From: Blepharisma japonicum
Lineage: Eukaryota > Ciliophora > Heterotrichea > Heterotrichida > Blepharismidae
Direction: 5' to 3'
DNA: 64,000 bases
NCBI GenBank assembly: GCA_949751835.1
Contig: CATKHK010000005.1
Span: 496,001-560,000 of the forward strand
Below are positions 1 through 9,867 of the stretch, in pieces (the first letter of the stretch is position 1; each line of letters starts with the position of its first letter). Under the pieces are notes generated by a model that saw only the letters and a program-made list of their open reading frames with translations, did no database searches and had not been told where the DNA came from. Position numbers and translations under genes: made by a program.

Positions 1-448
1 CGGCCAATATCGATGCATTTTTATTTGATATAAACTCTTTAAGTATAGTTGCAGATAATACTTGGTCAGATGAAGCTCCAGCGCCAACAAAAAATAAAAC
101 TATACTTAGCATAATAATATTGAATGAAAAAATTACAAAAAGAGTTGCAACTCATAAAACTGAAATACTCACCCTAAAAGAAAACATTCTCCCAAACCTG
201 TCAGATAAATATCCAAAGAATAAAGATCCAAGTGACGCTCCTAATCCATAAGTAGAACCAATAATTCCTAATTCAATTCTTCCTATATCTCAGTTATCTC
301 CTAGCCTGACTAAAAGAAGAGAAACGATATATCCCCATATCATTATATTAAAAACTGAAGTTCCACATATAATAAAGATCTGGGTCTGATATCTCCCTCA
401 TCCAATTGCGGTGAGATAATTATCAATTTGAATATCTCCATTAGCCAT
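1..448 (-). CDS. MFS transporter, N-terminal part (SV2/organic-ion type), cut by window edge
   Basis: Major facilitator superfamily membrane carrier; the substrate cannot be told. The ATG at 446-448 opens 149 codons that run off the left edge, so only about the first four membrane segments are present. Seen: hydrophobic stretches around residues 24-48, 64-80 and 94-120, and the MFS loop 2-3 signature GYLSDRFGR near residue 80. The phrase around GSTYGLGASLGSLFFGYLSD is typical of SV2/SVOP and sugar/organic-cation porters. Three in-frame TGA codons fall where Trp is plausible (IGWGRYQ, GDNWDIG, VLWVATL). The next gene on the same strand ends only 128 bp upstream of this start. Family call is firm; subfamily is a guess. 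Confidence 0.85.
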
Positions 449-576
449 TTAATTTCTATCAATATTCGCAATAAATAGTTTGCTAATTTCAATTTTAAAT
501 TAAATTATATAAATTATCTGTCGCTTATTGTCTTTAAACTAATTATTTTTTAGTAGCTTATTAAACATCTAAATAA

Positions 577-1728
577 TTAATTAAAGCTAGAAAGGCACTT
601 CGAAATATTGAACTCTTGCTGGCTTCCATCTTCTTTTACAATAAAAAATGATTTGCTATTATTTATTTCTGACATCCCAGCAGAAAAAGTTTTTAGCCCT
701 ACAGATTTGCTTTCGTAAGAAGGGTGATGTCTAAGCAAAGCATGGAGAAAATTATGATATTGAGGATCTATATTTTGTCCTTCAGGAGTCCTTTCAAGCA
801 GCTCTTTTAAAAATTCTTTTAGCTTTTCAGCGCTATAAAAAAATCGTCCTCCAACATTTATTGCTTTGCTTTTCTTAATGTTTTTTGACTGGTTATTGCA
901 AAGATCAAAATGAGAGCCATGCAGCTTTCAGAAATCTAGCAGTGAGTCTCCCTCTAACCTTCAGATTCTTGCAGATTGACCTTCAAATTCAAGATCTTCA
1001 TTTAAGATTTTTCCTATTTCCTCTTCACTCGTATTTCCATTTATTCCTATGTTTCCTTCTTTTCCTGAAAATCGACAATAAATTACTTCTATATCTTTGT
1101 ATTTTTGTTTAAAAGAATCCCTCAGCTGTTTTCATGACCCTTTAGATTCTTCAAATATCTCAACAGACAAAATAATAGGCGAGGGCTCTACTATTTCTTT
1201 ATTTTTTGTCACTTTGATAGATTTTTTGGGAATTTTTCTATTTCCAATTCTTCTAACTCCTGAACCATCAGGCGAAATTTCTAATTCACTAGAACTCTCT
1301 ACAGCTTCTCTAATTAACTGGTCATTTGCATTTAATTGTATCAATCTTTTGCATTTCAAAAGAGCAGAAATTTGAATATAGCCTTCAGCTGATTTTTCTA
1401 TTAATTCTCTAAAAAATTTGTCTCTGCGTAGATTGCCATCTGAAAAATAATACTCAATTTGAAGTTTTATTGCTTGAAGATTCAGATTAGATGAAGCAAG
1501 AGAACTTAGCTTAGAATAAAGTGAAAAGAGATCTTGAAGAGAAAAATCAGATGGCAGCTCATTATCACTTATAGCAATTAGTTGATCTTTTGTAATAGAA
1601 ATATGAGATTTTTCAAGAAAAGAGTCGATAAGAGCTGAAAGATTAGACTTTGAAAGAGCTTCTACCGAAAATTCTTGGAACGCTGATTCTATTGAAGGCT
1701 TTAAATCTTTAGAAGAAGAGCTTCCCAT
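577..1728 (-). CDS. La-module RNA-binding protein with C-terminal DUF3223 (DeCL) domain
   Basis: 383 residues. La motif at about 81-165, with the hallmark IEYYFSDGNLRRDKFF; this fold binds 3' UUU-OH ends of polymerase III RNAs. Residues about 183-275 look like a second RRM of the xRRM kind used by La and LARP7/p65 (SWKQLRDSFKQKY, RFSGKEGNIGI, then a helix LEGESLLDFWKLHG); this is inference. Residues about 282-383 match DUF3223/DeCL, known from plant DCL proteins and the tails of plant Pol IV/V large subunits: GGRFFYSAEKLKEFLKELL, RTPEGQNIDPQYHNFLHALL, HHPSYESKSVG, KEDGSQQEFNISKCL. One TGA (1132-1134) is read as Trp199 and the true stop is TAA at 577-579. In ciliates La-family proteins serve tRNA/snRNA maturation and telomerase RNA. 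Which applies here is open. La motif is certain; DUF3223 likely. Confidence 0.85.
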
Positions 1729-2139
1729 ATTTCATATATCCTATTTATAGTCAACTTTGTCCATTTTTATATGATTTCCGATGAGTGCTTTACATAACGA
1801 CACTCATAAGTTCGGCAATTTTTGAAAGTTGTATTTTAATTAATTATTAGAAATAATTTCAAGACATATCGATAGAATGAGTTTCAATTGGTGTATCTAG
1901 CTTATTCTAATTTGCTATTTACTCTGATTTTATATATTTTTAATTATAAATATCTTTATTTTATAGCACATTTTCAATCAAAGTCTACCAAATAGCTAAA
2001 CTTGCTTCTATTTTGCCTCCCCTATATAAATGATTCTTGGAATAATTAAATTTTTCTCTCTAAATCTCAGCAGTCTGTCTATAATTTATCCCAACTTCTA
2101 CACCTTATTTAATATCATCAATTTTGTGTCGGATTGATA
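1729..2139. other. Divergent intergenic spacer between La-type gene and ThrRS
   Basis: AT-rich 411 bp separating two genes transcribed away from each other, so it must hold both promoters. Poly-T/A tracts and TATATA-like words are present, but nothing that I can name as a defined element. No ORF or RNA gene was recognised. Confidence 0.5.
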
Positions 2140-4656
2140 ATGTTGTTATGACGTCGACTCTCTCCATTTAACCATAAATTTAGAATGCACAGTACAGGAG
2201 AAGCAAGAAGAGCTGAAAAATCAACAGGACCTACCATTGAAGGACCTCTTGGCAAAATCGCCACCAATCTTCAAATAGAAAAGCACCCTGCATGGTCAGC
2301 CGTACGTCTTCAGAAGTATGAAGTATTAAAGCAAAAGTACCTAGCCTCACTCTCTAGCAGAGAAAAGCATCCAATCCAAGTCACTCTCCCAGACGGGTCA
2401 CAAAAAGAAGGAGTTTCCTGGCAAACCACACCACTTGATATCGCAAAATCAATATCCCATAAATTGGCGGAAAAGGCAGTAGTAGCAAGAATAAGGTACA
2501 CCCACGATCACCAAGGTGCTGAACAAGTATTTTCAGGAGAAATCGAAGACGAGAGCCACCATCATGAAGAAGACGAAAAGTCTCAGCTTTACGATATGTT
2601 CAGACCTCTAGAAGGTGATTGCCACCTTGAGATCCTTACATGGGACGATGATAACGCGAAAACTGTATTTTGGCACTCGTCAAGCCATATTCTTGGAGCT
2701 TCCCTTGAGGACAACTTTGGAGCCCTTCTTACTAATGGACCTCCTCTTAAGCCAGGCTACTACTATGATTCCTACACTGGTGAGCGCGCAATTAAGCCTG
2801 AAGACTTCAAAGAAATCCAGAAGAAATTCGATGAGCTTGTGTCAGGAAAACACCCATTTGAAAGAATTCTGCTTACAAAAGAAGAAGCTTTAGATCTGTT
2901 TGATTACAATCCATTCAAAGTCGCTTTGATGAGAGTAAAACTTCCAGAAAATTCATTGACAAGCATCTATCGCTGCGGCCCATTCATTGACCTTTGTACA
3001 GGTCCTCACCTCCCTCACACAGGATATGTTAAAGCTTCCTCAATCACAAAAAATTCCTCAGCTTATTTCCTTAATAATTCTGAAAACGACTCACTACAGC
3101 GTGTCTACGGAATTTCTTTTCCTATTAAAAAAGAGCTTGATGAATACATAAAATTCCAAGAAGAAGCAGCTCAAAGAGACCATAGAAGAGTTGGCACAAC
3201 TCAAGAGCTATATTTCTGGCATCCTTATTCCCCTGGATCTACATTTTTCACAAAGCATGGAACAAGAATTTACAACAGACTAATTGAGTTTATCCGTGCT
3301 GAGTATGCAGTAAGAGGATTTATTGAGGTCGGTACACCTAACATGTTTTCGTCAAATCTATGGAAGACTTCTGGGCATTACCAAAACTACAAAGACGCCA
3401 TGTTTATGCTTGATGTAGAGAACCAAGAATTTGGCTTAAAACCTATGAACTGTCCTGGGCATTGTTTAGTTTTTGATAGTGTTCTGAGATCATACAGAGA
3501 ACTGCCATTGAGAGTTGCTGAGTTTGGAGTTCTGCACAGAAATGAATTATCGGGAACTTTGACTGGCCTGTTTAGAGTGAGGAGATTTGTCCAAGATGAC
3601 TCACACATTTTCATAAGGAAAGATCAGATTGCTTCAGAAGTAGAAAATTGCTTGGATTTCTTATGTTATGTCTATGATGTCTTTGGATTCCACTATGAAT
3701 TTGAGCTATCAACTAAACCAGGCAAAGCACTTGGAAGTGATGAATTGTGGGCAGATGCTGAAGCACAACTTGCACTAGCATTAGATAAGTCTGGAAAACA
3801 ATGGAAATTAAACCCTGGCGATGGTGCTTTCTATGGACCAAAAATTGATATCCAGGTTTATGATGCGCTGAAGAGGAAACATCAATGCGGGACAATCCAG
3901 CTCGATTTTAACTTGCCTATTAGGTTCGATTTACAGTTCAAGACTGATCATGTCTCACAAGAAGAGCAGCAGCACTTAGTAGAATACGCAGATTTAAAGG
4001 AAAAGCCAGTCAAACCAGGATATGAAAGACCAGTCATCATCCACAGAGCTATTTTAGGGTCACTTGAAAGAATGATTGGAATTTTAGTCGAACAAACAGG
4101 AGGAAAATGGCCATTCTGGCTTTCCCCAAGACAAATCGCAATTCTTCCAATTTCAGACACTTACAACGAGTACGCAGAACAAATCAAAAACAGACTTACA
4201 CTTGAAGGATTTTACGCTGACGTCAACAGTGACAGCTTAAGTTTGAAAAAGAAAGTAAGAGAGGCCCAGCTTGCTCAGTACAATTTAATTGGTGTTGTTG
4301 GAGAACAAGAATCCGCTAACGGAACAATTGATGTGAGAGACAGAGATAGCAATAAAAGCATTGGGAAATTCACTATTGCTGACTTTATTGTTTACATGAG
4401 AAGCCTACTGCCACCTCCATCCAAGGCTAGAGTTGAGCTAGAACGCCACTCATATTGCCAAGAGTGTGTTGAAGTCAAACAAGTCATCAATTTTGTTGAC
4501 CTCAACAAACAGCTAGAACTCCAAACCTACATCAAAGGTGACAGCGTCAGTGAAGAAGATTGGAAAATCTATGGATCTCTCAAATCAGCTCCAAGCCAAG
4601 AAAAATATCCACATCTATATAGGTGGTATTTACATCTTAAATCAATAACAGCCTAA
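2140..4656 (+). CDS. TARS1: Threonyl-tRNA synthetase with C-terminal GST-C/eEF1B-like tail
   Basis: Charges tRNA-Thr. Domains in order: TGS (about residues 75-125), editing domain (HSSSHILGASLEDNFGA, YRCGPFIDLCTGPHLPHTGY), class II catalytic core (LKPMNCPGHCLVF; motif 2 around FRVRRFVQDDSHIF; motif 3 around HRAILGSLERMIG) and the anticodon-binding domain (PFWLSPRQIAILPIS). The last 60 or so residues are extra: DLNKQLELQTYIKG, SEEDWKIYGSLKSAP, YPHLYRWYLHLKSI. They read like the GST-C-type helical domain of eEF1B subunits and complex-bound synthetases. Start: an in-frame ATG at 2140 followed by a TGA read as Trp gives the basic leader MLLWRRLSPFNHKFR, a possible mitochondrial signal. ATG 2185 would give an 823-residue cytosolic form. 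Stop TAA; ALG11 starts 45 bp on. Enzyme identity is certain; start choice is open. Confidence 0.96.
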
Positions 4657-4701
4657 TCACTTATAAAAATCCATTTTATTAATATTATAACACGTAATAC
4701 C

Positions 4702-6069
4702 ATGATATGGAAAATTGTTTTGTTCTTTTTGTGTATTTTTGGGTACATAATTTACTCGTCAATACAAGTAAGGAAAAATAGAAGGAGAAAAACCATAGGG
4801 ATCCTTCATCCATATAGGTAAAAGCTATTTAGCAACGCTGGAGGTGGCGGAGAAAGGGTGCTATGGGTCGTTGTCAAAAAATTAATTCATATGAAAACTG
4901 GTTGCAAAATCGTGATTTATAGTGGGGATAGTGAAGGGAAAGAAGAAATTTTGGAAAAAACGAAAAAATTGTTCGGAATTGATTTGGTAGGGAATGAAGA
5001 TATTGAGTTTGTGATGCTAAATAGAAGAAAATGAATTGAAGCTGTGAGGTATCCAGTGCTGACGCTGTTAGGACAGCTACTAGGATCTATGGCTATGATG
5101 ATGGAAGCTTTGAAAAAGTGTTCAGTTCCTGTTTTAATTGACACTCATGGGCAAGCTGCTGGATATTGGTTTGCAAAATTATCAGGGATTAGGGTTGTTG
5201 CTTATGTCCATTATCCTTTTATATCAACTGATATGATACAAAGAGTTAGAGAAATGAGGCCAAGCTATAACAATAACAGCAAAATAGCTAATATCAGAAC
5301 TGTTTCTTACCTCAAAATATTTTACTACAAAATTCTTCTTTTCCTCTATTCCATAATAGGATCTTGCTGTGACCTCGCTTTATGCAATTCTTCATGGACT
5401 CGAAATCATATCCAAGCGCTTTGGAAAACGACTATAAAAGTTATATATCCCCCATGTGATATCAAAGTTTTCCTTAATGTTCCTTTAAACTCTCCATCAA
5501 AGCACCCAATGACTGCTATCTCAATCGGCCAATTTAGACCAGAAAAAGATCATGAACTTCAATTACGCTCGCTGTCACTTTTAATACAAAAAAATCCTAA
5601 ATTTAAAAATTCAAAGCTGTTATTGGTAGGATCAAGCAGAAATGAAGAAGACAATGCTCGTGTAAATTATCTGAAACAGAAAGCACAAGAATTAGGAATA
5701 GAAAAACAGGTAGAATTTCACCTTAACGTTAGCTTTGCTGAGCTTTTATCTCTTGTGGAAAAATCTACAGTAGGCTTGCATTCTATGTGAAATGAGCATT
5801 TCGGGATTTCGGTTGTAGAAATGATGGCAGCTGGATTGATAACTATTGCAAATAATTCTGGAGGCCCTAGAGAAGACATAATCAAGCATAAAGTTACAGG
5901 ACTTTTAGCCTCACAAGCTGAAGAATACGCAGATTGTCTAGAGTACGCATTCGATAATTGTGAGTCTCTAGAAAGCCTTAAAATCCAAGCAAGACAAAGA
6001 GTAAGTGAATTTTCTGAAGAAAATTTTGAAGAAGCCTTCCAAAATAACATAATAAATTTCTTACCTTAA
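4702..6069 (+). CDS. ALG11: GDP-Man:Man3GlcNAc2-PP-dolichol alpha-1,2-mannosyltransferase ALG11
   Basis: GT4-family enzyme adding the fourth and fifth mannoses to the lipid-linked N-glycan precursor on the cytosolic face of the ER. Two exons, 4702-4817 and 4833-6069 (450 residues), joined across a 15-nt intron; splicing restores GILHPYSNAGGGGERVLW, the conserved nucleotide-sugar loop. An N-terminal hydrophobic segment (IVLFFLCIFGYIIY) is the expected membrane anchor. Further hallmarks: VYVHYPF-like VVAYVHYPF, SIGQFRPEKDH, LVGSSRNEED, and the acceptor/GDP-binding signature [21 protein letters not shown], in which the Trp is encoded by TGA at 5788-5790. A second TGA is Trp in RRKWIEA. Spacing to the next start codon is 6 bp. 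Very confident. Confidence 0.96.
4818..4832 (+). other. 15-nt spliceosomal intron in ALG11
   Basis: GTAAAAGCTATTTAG, starting GT and ending AG, splits an AG|C serine codon. Without its removal a TAA inside it ends the protein just before the invariant glycine loop; with removal the family motif is exact. The length matches the 15-nt introns known in heterotrich ciliates. Confidence 0.93.
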
Positions 6070-6075
6070 TAAATA

Positions 6076-7221
6076 ATGGGTGACATAGGGCATTCTGCTT
6101 GTGAACAAAGGCGAATCCAAAAGAAGGTTGAAGAACTTTTCGATATACTCAAATTTGACATTATATCCAAAAAATATAGAAGCTACGTAATTTTGGATCA
6201 ACAATCACATATCAATTTTTGTTTGCATTCATTAGAAAGCCTTCCAAAATCTGTTTCTACTCTTAATAGTGGAGAGCCATGACTACTATTTTGGCTGCTG
6301 CATGCATTGGAACTTCTGAATTATCAAGTAAGTGATGATATAAAAGACAGAACAATTGACTTCATCAGCCAATGCAAATGCAAGAGAACTGGAGCCTTCT
6401 GTGGAGGACCTTATCAGATACCACATTTGGCACCTACCTATTCTGCAGTCTCTGCTTTAATGACTTTGGACTGTGATAGAGCTTTAGAAATTATAGACAG
6501 GCAGGGGATCAGAAACTTTATTTTATCAATGAAGCGACAAGATGTAAAAGGAGCGTTCACTATGCATGAGCATGGAGAAAGTGATATGAGGTCAATTTAT
6601 TGCGCGATCTCTGTGTCCAGTATTTTAGGAATTCTAGATGAAGAAATTATGCGAGATGTCCCTGAACATATAGCTAGATGCCAGACATATGAAGGTGGCA
6701 TTGGCGCAGAGCCTTATGGAGAAGCGCATGGCGGGTACACTTATTGTGGATTAGCAAGCTTGGTACTTATGAACAGAACGGATGTTTTGGATTTGGATAG
6801 GCTGATGAGCTGACTGGTGAACAGACAGATGAGCGCCGAAGGAGGATTCAATGGAAGGACAAATAAGTTGGTGGATAGCTGTTACTCATTCTGGGTTGGG
6901 GCATGCTTTCCATTGATAAAGGAAGTCATGAATATCCCTGCTGAAATTTCTTTATACGACCCTTTAGCACTGCAGGCTTATGTGGTAATAGCTTGTCAAG
7001 CTGTTATGGGGCTGTTTGATAAACCAGGCAGCTCTCCTGACTTTTATCACACTGCATATTCTCTCGGAGGAATTTCACATGCTGAGCATGACAATGGGCC
7101 TTTCCAATGGATTTTCAAAGAAGGTATAGTAACACTTGCTCCAAATGATCCATTATTTAATGTTGCAAGAGACAAGGTGACTCGCGCACGTAGATATTTT
7201 GAAAAAATACCATTAAATTAA
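6076..7221 (+). CDS. FNTB: Protein farnesyltransferase beta subunit
   Basis: Catalytic beta subunit that farnesylates CaaX cysteines in the cytosol together with the alpha subunit. 381 residues, the usual core length. Repeated alpha-alpha barrel motifs are visible: GAFCGGPYQIPHLAPTYSA, GAFTMHEHGESDMRSIYCA, GGIGAEPYGEAHGGYTYCG, GGFNGRTNKLVDSCYSFW. Zinc ligands fit the family: Asp and Cys in KLVDSCYSFW (near residue 268) and His in DFYHTAYSL (near residue 325). Two TGA codons are Trp (SGEPWLLFW and LMSWLVNRQ), both at positions usually aromatic in the family. The start lies only 6 bp after the ALG11 stop, so the promoter must sit inside or very near the upstream gene. Farnesyl rather than geranylgeranyl type I is judged from overall fit. 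Confidence 0.93.
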
Positions 7222-7232
7222 GATATTTATAT

Positions 7233-8093
7233 ATGAATAATCAAATTAACTCAGCTGTCAAGTCCCAAGACAGACTTAAAAACTCAAAAAAGATTGTTCA
7301 CAAAGAGAAATCCAAGCCTACTGAGAATCAAAATAAATCAGCAAGCACAGAACCTTCTGAAACTCCGGATATAGATAAATTACATACTTTATCTGAGCTT
7401 ACACAAATGGACTGAAAAGGAACACATTCAATTGAGCCATCACAAAATACTGCTTGGGTAGCAGAAAGAGCTGAGCTGGCCGATACACTAAACCAATTAA
7501 AAAATTTCAACAACATTTTACTCTCTGAAAATGAAAGCTTAAAATCTCGTCTAAAGCAAAAAGAAGACATAGAAAAACTCATTATGAACCAGCTCTATGA
7601 ATTCAAAAATAAATACGAAGAACTCTCTGCCACTTTATATCAAAAAGATAAAGAAATTCAGATTTTGCATGAAGAGCTGGAAATGAAAAATTTTGAACTT
7701 GGGAAAATCCAAAGCCAATTTAACCTACAGTCAAAAACTAGTGAGAAGTTTTCTACTGCAAAATTTGAAAAGCCAGTAGTTGAAAATATTAGTATTCCTG
7801 CAGAAGAGCTTTCAAAAAATATCTCAGGTTTTTCAATTAGTCCGAACTCAAACCCACCTATAACAAATTTCCAGAAACTTGTCAATAAAAAAGGTCAACA
7901 GGAGCTGATTATGCCATTCCTTTCAAATGCTTCAAAAAGGTGAATGACAAGTTTAAGGGATATAGAAATTTCTCCTAAAAGAGAAGAAAGATCGGTGTCT
8001 CCACAAAGGAAAAAAATTAACAATAAAGTTGATGAGATGGTCAGAGAAAAATTTTTGTCAAAAATAAAGCCTAAGTCTGAAAGCAATTTATAA
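7233..8093 (+). CDS. Coiled-coil protein, unrecognised
   Basis: 286 residues with no family I recognise. The first 60 residues are Lys/Ser/Thr/Pro-rich and probably unstructured. Residues about 80-165 form a continuous predicted coiled coil (ERAELADTLNQLKNF, KEDIEKLIMNQLYEFKNKY, KEIQILHEELEMKNFELG). The tail is basic with SPKREERSVSPQRKK, i.e. SP sites suited to proline-directed kinases. Two in-frame TGA codons are read as Trp (TQMDWKGTHS at 7413-7415 and SKRWMTSL at 7941-7943). It lies 11 bp after the farnesyltransferase stop and ends convergent with the XRCC1-like gene, with 9 bp between the stops. A cytoskeletal or basal-body role would be typical for such ciliate proteins, but that is only a guess. 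Confidence 0.8.
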
Positions 8094-8102
8094 TAACAAT
8101 TT

Positions 8103-9102
8103 TTAGTTAAATAATAAATACGCAGATGAGTCCATTTTCCTTCTGTTTGTAATACAGTCAAAAATTCATTGTGGCGCTATAATAACAACTCCATTATTTA
8201 AATCTTCTAATAAATTGGGATATGTTGTTCCGTCAGAAATTATGAACTGAGCTGCATCTTTGTTTTCTTGAATAAAATACCCGCCCATAGCTTCTACTAA
8301 TTCTTCAATTACTTTCTTTTGAGCCAGATTTCCAACATTGCAAGATATTATGCATCCTTCTAAAATATTGCTATAGCTTTGGGTAGGGATTCTTACTGAT
8401 GCTTCTCTCTTTGGAGATGGAGGAGGTGGATGATTGACTTGAGAATGATTTATAACAGCAGGTTGTGAAGATTTGCTCCAATCAATAGCTGGGGGCTGAA
8501 ATATTGCATTGCTTTTGATAGCTAGGGGCTCTGGTCCAAAAAAATCAGAAATGCCTCCTAAAATTTCTTTATTTAAGTTCTTCCCATTATGATGTTTCTG
8601 AGCACTCTTCATTTCTTGCTCTTTGCTCTCACAAAAACTCTTTTTAAGCCCTATATTATTTGTTGAGTCATCAATTACTTCTGTTTTTACAATAAAATAA
8701 TTCATCATGATTCCTTGCTTCTTTTCTTTATTCTCAATAAATAGTCTCAATGTAGTAAACGTTTTATTTTGTGCAGTTGGAAAATCTTTTTCAATTTTAT
8801 AAACAATTGCATTAAGCGATTCTTTTCTTTTTATTGATTTTTGGAAGAAAAGGGTAGAATCCTTTTGTGTGTGCAGCCAGCCGATGATTTTTAATTTGAT
8901 ACTTGACATAACTCCTATGATAGTTTCTACCTATATCAATTTCTCCGATGGTGGTTTCTGGAAATTCCAAATCGACGGTTCCTTCTTGTGAGTTGATTTC
9001 CCAGTGGGTGTTTCGGTTTACTGATTTTATATTTTCAATTGGCTCGATAGAAATTTCAGGAAAATTGGCTTGAGAAATTTCGTAATTAATTACTCTTCGC
9101 AT
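8103..9102 (-). CDS. XRCC1-like single-strand-break repair protein (XRCC1-N domain plus one BRCT)
   Basis: Exons 9102-8931 and 8914-8103 (327 residues) joined across a 16-nt intron. The N-terminal 145 or so residues resemble the XRCC1 N-terminal jelly roll, which binds DNA polymerase beta: NTHWEINSQEGTVDLEF, then ETTIGEIDIGVMSSIKLKI after splicing. The C-terminal 90 residues are a BRCT domain: ILEGCIISCNVGNL, EAMGGYFIQENKDAAQFIIS, and the end signature APQWIFDCITNRRKMD. Its Trp is encoded by TGA, so a standard-code reading would cut the domain just there. Between them is a Pro/Ser-rich linker with PPPPSPKREAS. Animal XRCC1 has two BRCTs and plant forms lack the N domain, so this layout is intermediate. 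Known role: a scaffold for base-excision and break repair. BRCT is certain, the XRCC1-N match good. Confidence 0.82.
8915..8930 (-). other. 16-nt spliceosomal intron in XRCC1-like gene
   Basis: On the minus strand GTAGAAACTATCATAG. Its removal joins the frame encoding GEIDIG to the frame encoding VMSSIKLKIIGW and restores a continuous XRCC1-N-like domain. One base longer than the two other introns in the window. Confidence 0.85.
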
Positions 9103-9303
9103 AATAAAAGCTAAGAAAAAATAGAATTAAGCAGAAATAAATGGAAAAGAAGAATGCATGAAGGCAAAAGCTATTAAACTGCTGAGAAGTGAATATAAAA
9201 ATCATTGAAAGGTTTATAATGTTTTAGGAGAATTTTGATAATTCTTTTGGATAATGATACTATATTAATATGAACTCATCATCATGTCGTACAATTGTAA
9301 TAA

Positions 9304-9801
9304 ATGGTAAAGACTTACTCACGACAAGCAGCAGTCCCTAGTAAATCTTGCCAAACCCGTGGCAGTGATTTAAGAGTTCACTTCAAAAACACATTCGAAG
9401 TAGCAGCAGCAATAAGAGGAATGGATTTAAAGCGTGCAAAAGAATACTTACACAAAGTAATAGACCACGACGAAATCATTCCATTCAGAAGATACCATGG
9501 TGGTGTCGGACGTCATGCCCAAGCTAAACAATGAGGATGCACTCAAGGACGCTGGCCAGAAAAGTCATGCAAAGTGATTTTGGATTTAATTAGAAATTTA
9601 GAAGCTAGTGCAGATAGTAAAGGTTTGGACGCTGAAAATATGGCAATTTGGCACGTCCAAGTCAATAGAGCTCAAAAAGGAAGAAGAAAAACATTTAGAG
9701 CACATGGTGGAATTAAGCCTTATCTAAGCTCTAACTGTCACATAGAAATAATCGCCACAGAAAAGCAAGAAGCAGTTCCAAAAGCAGCTCTTAAAGCTTA
9801 A
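9304..9801 (+). CDS. RPL17: 60S ribosomal protein uL22 (L17)
   Basis: Large-subunit protein lining the peptide exit tunnel. 165 residues. Family landmarks: the [18 protein letters not shown] start, [30 protein letters not shown] (Trp by TGA 9532-9534) followed by [12 protein letters not shown], then the tunnel hairpin region [21 protein letters not shown] and the SNCHIEI end. Codon use is more biased than in the neighbours, as expected for a highly expressed gene. Unambiguous. Confidence 0.97.
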
Positions 9802-9867
9802 TAACCAAATTTAGGAATTTTTATTAAATTTTTTCTTATAATAATATAAATAATATTAAAGATTTTA

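Noticed and set aside
2185-4656. Euplotes-type code (TGA = Cys)
   Set aside because: TGA sits at family-invariant Trp positions (ALG11, uL22, FAD synthase, BRCT), not at Cys positions.
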